A stretch of 64,000 nucleotides of DNA from the NCBI GenBank assembly GCA_003569205.1, contig BGOK01000002.1, forward strand, positions 62,001 to 126,000, in the 5' to 3' direction. The position numbers and the translations under genes are program-made. Of the stretch, positions 20,488 through 28,956 are shown one piece after another. This DNA is from Verrucomicrobiota bacterium (GTDB taxonomy: Bacteria > Verrucomicrobiota > Verrucomicrobiia > Opitutales > UBA953). The notes below the pieces were generated by a model that did no database searches, was not told the origin of the DNA, and was given only the letters and a program-made list of their open reading frames with translations. Numbering within the stretch: position 1 is the stretch's first letter; each line of letters begins with the position of its first letter.

Positions 20488-21668
20488 CCGCCTGTCGCGT
20501 CGGCTTCGCCGTCGGCGAACTTCAGCCGGAGCTTCCGTCCCGTGGTCACGCCTTTACTGGCGCTGATCACGGTGCCGTCGGCGTCGCGGACGATGCTGTA
20601 GCCACGGGCGAGGACGGATTCAAAGCCAGCGGATTGCAGGCGCTTGCCGAGTTGATTCAGCTTTTCGCGCGAGACACCGAGCCGGGCCTTAGGCGAAAGT
20701 CGATGCAGGTCGCTGCCGATTTCCGACAGCCGGTGCCGGCGGTCGGCGAGGTATTCCTCAGCGGTGCTATCGAGCTTGGCGTAAAGTAGATCGAGGTCTC
20801 GGTACCATGACTGCAACTTCGCCTTGGGCGAATGACGCTGCAGTTCGGATTCTAGCAGGCGGAGTCGCTCACGCAGTTTGGTCTGACCCGAGGCGATGAG
20901 TTCGGCGGCGGCGCTCGGCGTTTCGGCCCGACGGTCCGAGGCGTAGTCGCACAGCGTGAAGTCCGTTTGGTGGCCGACCGCGGAAACCACGGGCGTTGCG
21001 CTGGCCCGGACGGCCCGGACGAGGGCTTCGTCGTTGAAGCCCCAAAGGTCTTCCATGGAGCCGCCACCCCGACCGACAACGATGAGGTCGATGCCAGGGA
21101 TAGCGTTTGCCTGCTTGAGGCCGTTGATCACGGAGCCCGGACAGGTGTCGCCTTGAACGCGGGCGGGCACGAGCCAAACCGTACCGCGCCACCCGCGGGT
21201 CTTGAGCACTTCGGTGAAGTCGTGCCAGACCGAGCCAATCTCAGACGTCACGAACGCCACCGTCTTCGGAAACTCGGGCAAGGGGCGCTTGAGCGAGTCC
21301 TCAAAGAGCCCTTCAGCTTTCAGTTTTGCCAGGAGCTCGGTGAACTTCTTGAACAGGTCGCCTTCGCCGGCGGGCTTGAGCGAGTCGACGATGAGGGAAA
21401 GTTTTCCGCTCTTCCCGTAGAAATCGACCTTAGCCTTCATCACTATGCTCATACCATCGCGGAGCGGGACTTTGATCCAGCGGGCCTGAAAACTGTAAAG
21501 CACGCAGTCGACCTTCGCCTCGGCGTCTTTAAGCGAGAAGTAATGGTGGCCAGAAGGGTAGGTCTTGTAGCCCGAGATTTCGCCCTGAACCTCAATCGTG
21601 CCGAGACCGTTCACGTGCCCCTTGAGGACATCGGAAAGTTCACTGACGGAAAGAGGAGCCGAAGCCAT
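20484..21668 (-). CDS. xseA: exodeoxyribonuclease VII large subunit
   Basis: APLSVSELSDVLKGHVNGLGTIEVQGEISGYKTYPSGHHYFSLKDAEAKVDCVLY...IDLIVVGRGGGSMEDLWGFNDEALVRAVRASATPVVSAVGHQTDFTLCDYASDRRAETPSAAAEL. Confidence 0.96.
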   Translation of the reverse strand: MASAPLSVSELSDVLKGHVNGLGTIEVQGEISGYKTYPSGHHYFSLKDAEAKVDCVLYSFQARWIKVPLRDGMSIVMKAKVDFYGKSGKLSLIVDSLKPAGEGDLFKKFTELLAKLKAEGLFEDSLKRPLPEFPKTVAFVTSEIGSVWHDFTEVLKTRGWRGTVWLVPARVQGDTCPGSVINGLKQANAIPGIDLIVVGRGGGSMEDLWGFNDEALVRAVRASATPVVSAVGHQTDFTLCDYASDRRAETPSAAAELIASGQTKLRERLRLLESELQRHSPKAKLQSWYRDLDLLYAKLDSTAEEYLADRRHRLSEIGSDLHRLSPKARLGVSREKLNQLGKRLQSAGFESVLARGYSIVRDADGTVISASKGVTTGRKLRLKFADGEADATGG

Positions 21669-21760
21669 ATCCGGAGGCTCGGGGATTTCATAGGGAAGGG
21701 CAAGCGGTAGGTAGGGATGGCTTAGGTTGAGCCGGTGAGCGGATGGGGCTTGCCCCTGGG

Positions 21761-21787
21761 TAGGGTCAGCACTGCGTGCTGACCTAG
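21761..21787 (+). repeat. REP-like palindrome unit
   Basis: TAGGGTCAGCACTGCGTGCTGACCTAG; identical to the reverse complement of the second unit at about 18875-18901. Confidence 0.9.
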
Positions 21788-21910
21788 TTGAGTGGGTGCG
21801 GCCCAAACCCGAAGCCGGCGGCCGATAGTCGGATGCCCGATGCCCAGATTGCCATCACCCGACACCTGGCATTAAGGTATCTATGTCGTGACGCTGTCCA
21901 GACCCTACCC

Positions 21911-21959
21911 GATTCAATTCAGCCCTCGACCCTGTCCTCGACTCAGTCATCGACTCCGC
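21911..21959 (+). repeat. degenerate 12-nt tandem repeat (CTCGACYCAGYC-like)
   Basis: GATTCAATTCAGC / CCTCGACCCTGT / CCTCGACTCAGT / CATCGACTCCGC in tandem. Confidence 0.6.
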
Positions 21960-22003
21960 CCTACCTATTTGCCATCGCCCGGTTTCGTCCTTTCACTCCC
22001 GCC

Positions 22004-22864
22004 ATGCGTATCGCGTTCGTCGGCACTGGGGTTATGGGCAAGAGCATGGTGGTCAACCTGCTGAAGGCTGGCCACGAGGTCACAGTCTACACCCGCACCA
22101 AGGCCAAGGCCGTGGACCTGTTCGCGCTCGGCGCGCATTGGGCGGATTCCCCCGCCGCAGCGGTGCAGGGGGCGGAGGCCGCTATCTCGATGGTTGGTTA
22201 CCCGAACGACGTCGAAGAGGTCTGGCAGGGTTTCCTGAGCACGGCCCGTCCGGGCTGCCTGCTCATTGATATGACGACCTCCAGCCCATCACTGGCTCGC
22301 AAGCTGGCAGCGGCGGCGACCGCGCAGGGCTGTTTGCCCTTGGATGGGCCCGTCTCTGGCGGCGATCGCGGGGCGCGTGAGGCGACGCTCACGATCATGG
22401 TGGGTGGCGCTGTTGCGGATTTCGAAAAAGCCCGCCCGCTCTTTGAGGCCATGGGTAAGACCATCTCTTTGCAGGGCGGCCCTGGTGCCGGCCAGCTCTG
22501 CAAGCTCGCTAATCAAATCGCCATCGCCTCGGGGATGGTGGCCATGGCGGAAGCCTTGGCCTTCGCGCGTGCGAACGGCCTCGATTTGGAAGCCGTACTC
22601 AAGGCCCTTTCTGGCGGCGGTGCTTCGAGCTGGGCTTTACTGAACCTGGCACCGCGTGTGCTCAAGGGGGACTTCGCCCCGGGCTTTTACGTGAAGCATT
22701 TCGTAAAGGACATCGGCCTCGCGCTGGAAGTCTGCCGAGAGCAGAAACTCTCGCTGCCCGGCCTTGAGCTCGCCGCTAAACTCTATGCGGACGTTGTCAC
22801 CGCGGGCGATGGCGACTGCGGCACACAGGCGTTGGCGAAGCGCTATTTTGAGGCCAACGGTTGA
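22004..22864 (+). CDS. NAD(P)-dependent oxidoreductase, beta-hydroxyacid dehydrogenase family
   Basis: MRIAFVGTGVMGKSMVVNLLKAGHEVTVYTRTKAKA...LPLDGPVSGGDRGAREATLTIMVGG...GAGQLCKLANQIAIA. Confidence 0.92.
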   Translation: MRIAFVGTGVMGKSMVVNLLKAGHEVTVYTRTKAKAVDLFALGAHWADSPAAAVQGAEAAISMVGYPNDVEEVWQGFLSTARPGCLLIDMTTSSPSLARKLAAAATAQGCLPLDGPVSGGDRGAREATLTIMVGGAVADFEKARPLFEAMGKTISLQGGPGAGQLCKLANQIAIASGMVAMAEALAFARANGLDLEAVLKALSGGGASSWALLNLAPRVLKGDFAPGFYVKHFVKDIGLALEVCREQKLSLPGLELAAKLYADVVTAGDGDCGTQALAKRYFEANG

Positions 22865-22947
22865 TTCGTTGGATGTTTGATTAGCAATTGAGGCGAAAAC
22901 CGCCGCCCGGCATCCGCTCGCATCTACGCTTCAACCGCTCCCTCACG

Positions 22948-22992
22948 TTTGCACCTTTGCACAGGCCGTAGGCCATTTTGCACTTTTGCACC
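22948..22992. repeat. TTTTGCAC octamer repeats flanking an AGGCCGTAGGCC hairpin
   Basis: TTTGCACCTTTGCACAGGCCGTAGGCCATTTTGCACTTTTGCACC. Confidence 0.55.
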
Positions 22993-23018
22993 GAGCACGG
23001 CACGTGGTGCCGTCGCTC
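22993..23018. repeat. REP-like palindrome, divergent variant
   Basis: GAGC-ACGGCAC-GTG-GTGCCGT-CGCTC; same short loop architecture as the other REP-like units. Confidence 0.6.
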
Positions 23019-23029
23019 CCTGCCTTGTT

Positions 23030-24526
23030 TTAACTCAACTCCGTGCCTTCGGGCGGCGGGACCGCGCGGAGTTGGACGGAGTCGATGACCTGCGGCCCGA
23101 GGATTACATTGGTCACGATCACGAGGACCTCGCCGGGCTGGCAGAAGCCTTCATTGCGGAGGCGGACCAGCGCGGCGGTGATGTTCTCATCGGCCATCGG
23201 GCTGAAGGGCATCTGGAAGGACGAAACGCCCCAGAGCAGGGACATCTTCCGGTGGACGGCTTCCTCTTCCATGAACGCGAAGATGGGCGAGCCCGCAGCG
23301 CGGAGTGAAGACAGCGTGCGCGGGACATCCCCATTGCGTGTGAACGCGATGATGCCGGCGTTGCCAAGGTCCTGGGCTAGGCTGGCGGCGGCGCGGAGTA
23401 GCTTGATCTTGGGGGTCTCGTTGGGCTGTTCCAGCGAGAGCACGACGGGAAGTTCGCGTTCCGTCGTCGAGGCAATGCGGGACATCACTTCGACACAGCG
23501 GATGGGGTGCTTGCCCGTGGTCGTTTCACCCGAAAGCATGACCGAGTCGGCCAGCTCTAAGACGGCGTTGGAGATGTCGGTCACCTCGGCCCGGGTCGGC
23601 ACGGGGTTATGGATCATCGACTCCAGCATGTGCGTCGCGACAATGACTGGTTTGCGGGCGGCGATGGCCATGGCAACGGCCTTGCGCTGGATGAGCGGGA
23701 GTGTCTCGTAAGGGATTTCGATACCGAGGTCACCGCGTGCCACCATAAGGGCATCCGTGGTGCGGAGAATATCGCCGAGGTGTTCGATGGCCGACTGGTC
23801 TTCGATCTTGGCAATGATGTGCGCCTTCGAGTGATGCTCGAGGAGCAGGGCACGCAGTGCGTCGACGTCGGCGGCCTCGCGAACGAACGATAGGGCGTAG
23901 AAATCGACCCCGACTTCACAGCCGACGGCGACGTCAGCCCGGTCCTTATCGGTCAGGGCAGGGAGGTCGACTTTGACGCCCGGGAGATTGATGTGGCGGC
24001 GGCTACCCAGCGGACCGGGCTGTTCGACTTTACAACGGAGTCGGTCGGACCGCTGTTCCAGCACGCGCAGTTGGATGAGACCATTATCAACGAGGACGAC
24101 GCCACCGACCGGGACCGCTGAGATCATCTTCGGGTAGTTGGTCGGGATAACGAGGATATCTCCGTCGGCCTTCGTGTCGGTGGAGCCAGAGACGTCGACC
24201 AGCTGACCGGTCGCCAACTGGGTGGGCTCGGTGCGGGCGCCCGTCCGAATTTCGGGCCCTTTGATGTCCATCATGACGGCCAATTCCTTACCGAGCTTTT
24301 GGCTGACTTTACGCACGCGGGCGACGGTGGCCCGAACCCAGGCATGGTCAGCATGGGCCATATTGAGGCGGACCACATCGGCCCCGGCTTTGATAATCGC
24401 CTCTAAATTGGCCTCGGACTCGGTGGCCGGGCCAATCGTAAAAGTGATGCGGGTGTGGCGGAAGGACTTCACGGTTAAATGACTAGATATGATTATTAAG
24501 TAGGCAAGGGAAAGCGGGACCGGCAC
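23030..24526 (-). CDS. pyk: pyruvate kinase (start may lie downstream of 24526)
   Basis: RITFTIGPATESEANLEAIIKAGADVVRLNMAHADH...DIKGPEIRTG...AKIEDQSAIEHLGDILRTTDALMVARGDLGIEIPYETLPLIQRK...MLSGETTTGKHPIRCVEVM. Confidence 0.95.
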   Translation of the reverse strand: MPVPLSLAYLIIISSHLTVKSFRHTRITFTIGPATESEANLEAIIKAGADVVRLNMAHADHAWVRATVARVRKVSQKLGKELAVMMDIKGPEIRTGARTEPTQLATGQLVDVSGSTDTKADGDILVIPTNYPKMISAVPVGGVVLVDNGLIQLRVLEQRSDRLRCKVEQPGPLGSRRHINLPGVKVDLPALTDKDRADVAVGCEVGVDFYALSFVREAADVDALRALLLEHHSKAHIIAKIEDQSAIEHLGDILRTTDALMVARGDLGIEIPYETLPLIQRKAVAMAIAARKPVIVATHMLESMIHNPVPTRAEVTDISNAVLELADSVMLSGETTTGKHPIRCVEVMSRIASTTERELPVVLSLEQPNETPKIKLLRAAASLAQDLGNAGIIAFTRNGDVPRTLSSLRAAGSPIFAFMEEEAVHRKMSLLWGVSSFQMPFSPMADENITAALVRLRNEGFCQPGEVLVIVTNVILGPQVIDSVQLRAVPPPEGTELS

Positions 24527-24567
24527 CAGATTTTAACCGTGCCCCGATGGGGCAAAGATTGACCTAA

Positions 24568-25176
24568 TTAAGGTAAGCGAACCGCCAGTAAATCTCGCTT
24601 CGCTTTCATCATATCCTCGAAGAAGGTCTTCTGCTCAAAGGGCCAAGGCGTTCCCTCCACGAGTTGCCACCGAGGATGCGCCGCGAGGTGCTCGCGTGTC
24701 CATTCATGGTAGGCTTCCGAGTCGGTGCGAAAATGTAACGTGGCTCCGGCGATGGCATGGTCAGCGAGGCGATCGAGGTTCGCCGCATTGATGAAGCGGT
24801 TTTTCTGGTGCCGCTTCTTGGGCCAAGGATCTGGATAGAGGATGAAGACCTTAGCGAGTTGCTGCGTGGGCAGTAAAGCGTCGAGGAACTCGGTCGCTTC
24901 AGCCTTGAGGAACACGACGTTAGCGAGCTTGCCCAGTGCCTGCTTACGCTGTGAGCGTTCGACGCGATGGGTGACAAGGTCGATGCCGACGCAGAATTCC
25001 GCAGGATACGCTGCGCCGTAGGCAGCCAACCAATGCCCATGGCCGCAGCCGAGTTCGAAGGTCAGGGCCGTCTGGTTCGCGAGGGCGGTCTGCAGGGTCA
25101 GGCGTAACCGGTCGACGCTCCCCTCGCGGCGAGCATCCGCCCAATCCTTTCCCATGACTTTGGTCTGTTCCGGCAT
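24568..25176 (-). CDS. trmB: tRNA (guanine-N7-)-methyltransferase
   Basis: LTFELGCGHGHWLAAYGAAYPAEFCVGIDLVTHRVERSQRK...VFILYPDPWPKKRHQKNRFINAANLDRLAD. Confidence 0.93.
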   Translation of the reverse strand: MPEQTKVMGKDWADARREGSVDRLRLTLQTALANQTALTFELGCGHGHWLAAYGAAYPAEFCVGIDLVTHRVERSQRKQALGKLANVVFLKAEATEFLDALLPTQQLAKVFILYPDPWPKKRHQKNRFINAANLDRLADHAIAGATLHFRTDSEAYHEWTREHLAAHPRWQLVEGTPWPFEQKTFFEDMMKAKRDLLAVRLP

Positions 25177-25222
25177 CGCCTTGGTTAAGGGGCGGAAAGG
25201 AGGGGGAGGCAAGGTATTGAGA

Positions 25223-25320
25223 GTTAGGGGATAGGGGATGGGTGATAGGGGATGGTTGATAGGGGATGGGGGATAGGGGATAGCGGTTAGGGGATGGGTG
25301 ATAGGGGATGGGGGATTGGG
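25223..25320 (+). repeat. G-rich 14-nt (2x7) tandem array
   Basis: Six in-register 14-mers from 25231 to 25314: ATAGGGGATGGGTG, ATAGGGGATGGTTG, ATAGGGGATGGGGG, ATAGGGGATAGCGG, TTAGGGGATGGGTG, ATAGGGGATGGGGG. Confidence 0.9.
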
Positions 25321-25324
25321 AGTC

Positions 25325-25339
25325 CGCGTGCTGCCCTAG
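25325..25339 (+). repeat. half REP-like unit (right arm only)
   Basis: CGCGTGCTGCCCTAG matches the right arm of the 45123-45149 unit (GCGTGCTGCCCTAG). Confidence 0.5.
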
Positions 25340-25403
25340 CCTTCGTCGGTTGCGAATAACTCCGGCTTCCCATGCGGGTGGGCTTGGTCTCTGTTAGGGG
25401 CCT

Positions 25404-25847
25404 ATGGCCAAGGTAGACATCGAACTCGTAAAGAAAGTCCTCAAGGAAAACGGCGTGGATGTCCGTTTGGCGGCCACTATCCTTAACCAGATTCGCGAAG
25501 CTTCCACCGAAGACGCCGTCGAGCGCGAGAAGCCGGCCAAGAAGCAGCACCTCGTCTTGATCAGCGAACCCGAGGAAGGGCTCCCGAAGGACCTCGTCGG
25601 TTGGGTTGTGCAAATCCTAGAAGACGACGATCCGCGCGAGGTCGCCGAGAAGATTGCTGATACGGCTTCGGCTTTTAATAATACGCCGAAGGGTGAGCGC
25701 TTACCCGTGACTTCTTTTGGTGATGCCTGCCAGAGCTTACCTCCAAAATTATTGAAGGAGAAGAATGTTTGGGTAAAGACCCGCGAGCCGGTGCGGATCT
25801 TTGCGGTGAAGAATTCGCTCGGTCGTCGACGCGCCCGCGGGGAGTGA
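25404..25847 (+). CDS. hypothetical protein
   Basis: 147-aa ORF MAKVDIELVKKVLKENGVDVRLAATILNQIREAS..., good codon usage, no recognised family. Confidence 0.7.
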   Translation: MAKVDIELVKKVLKENGVDVRLAATILNQIREASTEDAVEREKPAKKQHLVLISEPEEGLPKDLVGWVVQILEDDDPREVAEKIADTASAFNNTPKGERLPVTSFGDACQSLPPKLLKEKNVWVKTREPVRIFAVKNSLGRRRARGE

Positions 25848-25884
25848 TTTTAAAGTCCGCTTGCTAATGCGGAGCATTACGAGG

Positions 25885-25909
25885 AAAACGCATTTTTTGA
25901 TGCGTTTTT
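25885..25909 (+). terminator. intrinsic terminator
   Basis: AAAACGCAT-TTTTTG-ATGCGTTTTT. Confidence 0.75.
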
Positions 25910-26004
25910 GCGACGTTGGTGATGTTAAATAAACGAAAAGGGCGTTTTTCCACGGCCTCGATTCGTCTCGCCTCTGCCGATTCTGCTCCGCAGTCTGGGC
26001 AGGT

Positions 26005-27192
26005 ATGATGTTTAGGAATTTCCCGATCTACCGTATCGAATGGGTCACCTCCATTTTCTTGATTGGTACGGCCTTGTTGTCTTTGACCGTGGTACCTTGG
26101 TTCCTCTGGAATCAGTATCACTTGGCCGCAGGTGATCCGGGCAAGGTGCAGGGCTGGCCTTTCATCTGGGCGATGTTCGTTTTCTATTACTACGCCACCG
26201 GCTTTGGCATCACCCTGGGCTACCACCGCCTCTTTTCGCACATCTCCTTCAAGGCCAAGTGGCCGGTGAAACTCTTCGTCCTCCTTTTCGGCGCGGCTTC
26301 CTTCGAGAATTCCGCCCTGGATTGGTCCGCCGACCACCGGATTCACCATAAGCATGTCGATGAAGACCAAGACCCGTACGATATCTCGAAAGGCTTCTTT
26401 TACGCCCATATTGGCTGGTTGCTCTTCCGCCTGAAGCCAAAGCCCCCGGTCACCAATGTGAAGGACCTTGAGGCCGACCCGCTCGTGATGTGGCAGCACC
26501 GCTACGTCCAATGGATCGGTCTCACCGTCGGCTTCATCACCCCGACCCTCTTGGGCTGGGCGTGGGGTTACTTCAATGGCTACGAGTCCCCCTGGATGAC
26601 CGCCTTGGCCGCCTTCCTTATCGCGGGATTGCTCCGTACGGTTGTGGTCCAGCAGGGCACCTTCTGTATCAATTCTCTCTGCCACATGATTGGCCGTCGC
26701 CCTTACTCGACCACCCACAGCGCTCGCGACTCTGGCGCCGTGGCTTTGCTCACCTTCGGTGAAGGTTACCATAACTACCACCACGAGTTCCAGCACGACT
26801 ACCGTAATGGCGTGAAGGCTTGGCAGTTCGACCCGACGAAGTGGATCATCTGGTCCCTCGAAAAAATTGGCCTCGTTCAAGACCTCCGTCGCGTCCCCGA
26901 CGCCCGTATTCTCGCCGCTGAACTCAAGGAGAAGAGCCGCACGCTGGGTTCGGATATCGATAAGCTGGCGGCCCGTCTCGATGCGCACACCCGCGAACTC
27001 AAGGCCCGCACGATCACCGCGGCTCACGAGCTGGCTAAGGAATTAGCCGCTCGCTCGGAAGCTTTGAAGGAAGCCGCTTTGACCAAGGCAGACGTGGGCG
27101 CTGAAACGATGGCCGAACTGCGTGCGCTTCTGAAGGATGCGGCTGAGATGCTCGAGTCCTTGCGCCGCGCAGATGCAGGCGCAACGGCCTAA
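26005..27192 (+). CDS. acyl-CoA desaturase (delta-9 type) with C-terminal helical extension
   Basis: Histidine boxes HRLFSH, HRIHHKHVD, HNYHHEFQHDYRNG; C-terminal ~90 aa rich in A/K/E/L. Confidence 0.93.
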   Translation: MMFRNFPIYRIEWVTSIFLIGTALLSLTVVPWFLWNQYHLAAGDPGKVQGWPFIWAMFVFYYYATGFGITLGYHRLFSHISFKAKWPVKLFVLLFGAASFENSALDWSADHRIHHKHVDEDQDPYDISKGFFYAHIGWLLFRLKPKPPVTNVKDLEADPLVMWQHRYVQWIGLTVGFITPTLLGWAWGYFNGYESPWMTALAAFLIAGLLRTVVVQQGTFCINSLCHMIGRRPYSTTHSARDSGAVALLTFGEGYHNYHHEFQHDYRNGVKAWQFDPTKWIIWSLEKIGLVQDLRRVPDARILAAELKEKSRTLGSDIDKLAARLDAHTRELKARTITAAHELAKELAARSEALKEAALTKADVGAETMAELRALLKDAAEMLESLRRADAGATA

Positions 27193-27198
27193 GCCGAC

Positions 27199-27666
27199 TT
27201 AACCGTTCTTCCGGAACGACTCCATTAGACTGAGGACTTGCGCCTCAATCTGGGGGAGTGCGTCTGCCGGTTGGGCGAAGTCGATGTCGTGGACTTGCCA
27301 GTAGTCGATCCGGTCGGCCCACTCGGGGTGAGCCTTAAGCATCATGGCGTAGTGCTCGTCTTTTTTCAGGGCGATGGCACGGTGGGCTCGGGCGAGGTCT
27401 TCCGGTCGTAGCTGGACCGGCTCGGGTCCGGTATGGTCTTCGGGGATGCCCAGGTGCTTAAGCCGTGCCCGCGTATCGACCGAGATCCGGGTCGGCTCGT
27501 CGGCCACCATGGAAGTCAGGAGCCCACGGGAAAAGGCCCGAAAAGGCAGCCCGTCGCGGTGGGCGTGCCAATTGAACAGGGCCTCCGCATGGCGGCTCCG
27601 ATAGAAGTTACCCGTGCAAATGAAGAGCACGTGGGGATGTGAATCTGCGCTTGAGCGGGAGGTCAT
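27199..27666 (-). CDS. low-molecular-weight phosphotyrosine phosphatase-like protein
   Basis: VLFICTGNFYRSRHAEALFNWHA matches the LMW-PTP P-loop (CTGNFYRSR). Confidence 0.75.
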   Translation of the reverse strand: MTSRSSADSHPHVLFICTGNFYRSRHAEALFNWHAHRDGLPFRAFSRGLLTSMVADEPTRISVDTRARLKHLGIPEDHTGPEPVQLRPEDLARAHRAIALKKDEHYAMMLKAHPEWADRIDYWQVHDIDFAQPADALPQIEAQVLSLMESFRKNG

Positions 27667-27701
27667 GCTCGGTAAAGTCCGTGCAACCTAACTCCACCGT
27701 C

Positions 27702-27953
27702 ATGGCACGCAACCTGTTCGTTCTCTCCGCTCTCTCTTTATCCCTCGTCGGCTGCTTCGGCCCAGACAAGGCCCCTAGCCCTGTCTCCGATGGCGGCCCG
27801 GTCTTCACCGGTGCTCCCCTCATCATCGACAATGGTGGCCTGATTCCAGTTCCTGCTTTGACGACCCCTGCCGCTAAGCCAGCTGCCACCACGGCGCCGA
27901 CCAAGAAGGCGCCTGGTACCCGTCTGCCCATCGAGCGCGCGGGTAATAAGTAA
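27702..27953 (+). CDS. small putative lipoprotein
   Basis: MARNLFVLSALSLSLVGCFGPDKAP; lipobox LVGC followed by Pro/Ala/Thr-rich tail. Confidence 0.6.
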   Translation: MARNLFVLSALSLSLVGCFGPDKAPSPVSDGGPVFTGAPLIIDNGGLIPVPALTTPAAKPAATTAPTKKAPGTRLPIERAGNK

Positions 27954-27975
27954 GCCGTCGGCGATCGCTGGTCGC

Positions 27976-28905
27976 TTACAGTAAGGAGACCTCGGTGACG
28001 AAGGTCTCGACCCGACCGGGCTCCGCAAAACGGAGCCCGTTCTTGTGTTCGGGGCTATTGGGTGGGCCCATCCAAGGCTCGACACAATAGAACGGTGCTT
28101 CCGCGTCGGGCGTCCAGGTGACGATGGTCGTCCAGGCATCCGGAATCGGTTCTTCCCCGACTTTCACGGAGAGGTTCTCTTCACCGGAGCGCGGGCCGAA
28201 GGAAACCATCGCATCCTTGAGGTTCGTGAAAATACAATCTGGCAGGTGCGGGTCGTCGAAAGCGAATTCGCTCCGGCCCTTGAGTTCACCAAAGGGGATG
28301 AGTTTGCCGTCGGCGGCGTGGCGCCACTGTTTCTTGGAGCCAATCTTCAGCAGGTAGTCGTGCCGGCTGAGGCCCGCGTGCCACGGGAGGGTGAAGTAGA
28401 AGTGATGCCCAGCGCACCAGGGTAAGGGGTGGCTATCTTGGTTCTCGAACTCGAAGGTACAGCGCAGGAAGAGTTCACGGAATTCGTAGCGGATGCGGAA
28501 TTCGTAAGCAAACGGGTAGCACGCCCGGGCCCGGTCGTCGGGCACCATGCGTACGAGCGCATGGCGGTCGCTGCTTTCGATGATTTCAAAGCGACAGTCG
28601 CGGGCGAAGCCATGCTGGGGCATTGGGCGTTTGACGCCTTCGGCGTCTTTCCAGGCAAACTTTTCGCCGTCCGCATAGTTACGGCCCATGAATGGGAAGA
28701 GGATAGGGTTACCGCCGCGGACGAGGCCGATCTTGTCGGGTGCGAAGTCCGCCGCAGCTGGCCAATGCAGGATTTCCCGGTTACCGGTGGGTAGGCTCAA
28801 GCGCCAGCGGAGCAGGCGGGCACCGCGCGTGAGGCAGGTCTCATAGGTCGACGCACCGATTTTCCATCGTTCCATCGGCACGCCATTTTCTTCGTAGCTC
28901 TGCAT
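27976..28905 (-). CDS. aldose 1-epimerase-family protein
   Basis: GGNPILFPFMGRNYADGEKF...MPQHGFARDCRFEIIE...LPWCAGHHFYFTLPW. Confidence 0.82.
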   Translation of the reverse strand: MQSYEENGVPMERWKIGASTYETCLTRGARLLRWRLSLPTGNREILHWPAAADFAPDKIGLVRGGNPILFPFMGRNYADGEKFAWKDAEGVKRPMPQHGFARDCRFEIIESSDRHALVRMVPDDRARACYPFAYEFRIRYEFRELFLRCTFEFENQDSHPLPWCAGHHFYFTLPWHAGLSRHDYLLKIGSKKQWRHAADGKLIPFGELKGRSEFAFDDPHLPDCIFTNLKDAMVSFGPRSGEENLSVKVGEEPIPDAWTTIVTWTPDAEAPFYCVEPWMGPPNSPEHKNGLRFAEPGRVETFVTEVSLL

Positions 28906-28956
28906 GCGCCGAGCAAACGCTGGAAAGGCCCGGAGGCAAACGTGGACTTACAGGGC

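Noticed and set aside
25223-25320. CRISPR-like array
   Set aside because: Repeats are contiguous 14-mers without unique spacers and no cas genes are present.
25864-26004. Minus-strand zinc-ribbon-like peptide HTCPDCGAESAEARR...
   Set aside because: No start codon inside the intergenic region and a single CxxC only; continuous with an antisense shadow ORF.
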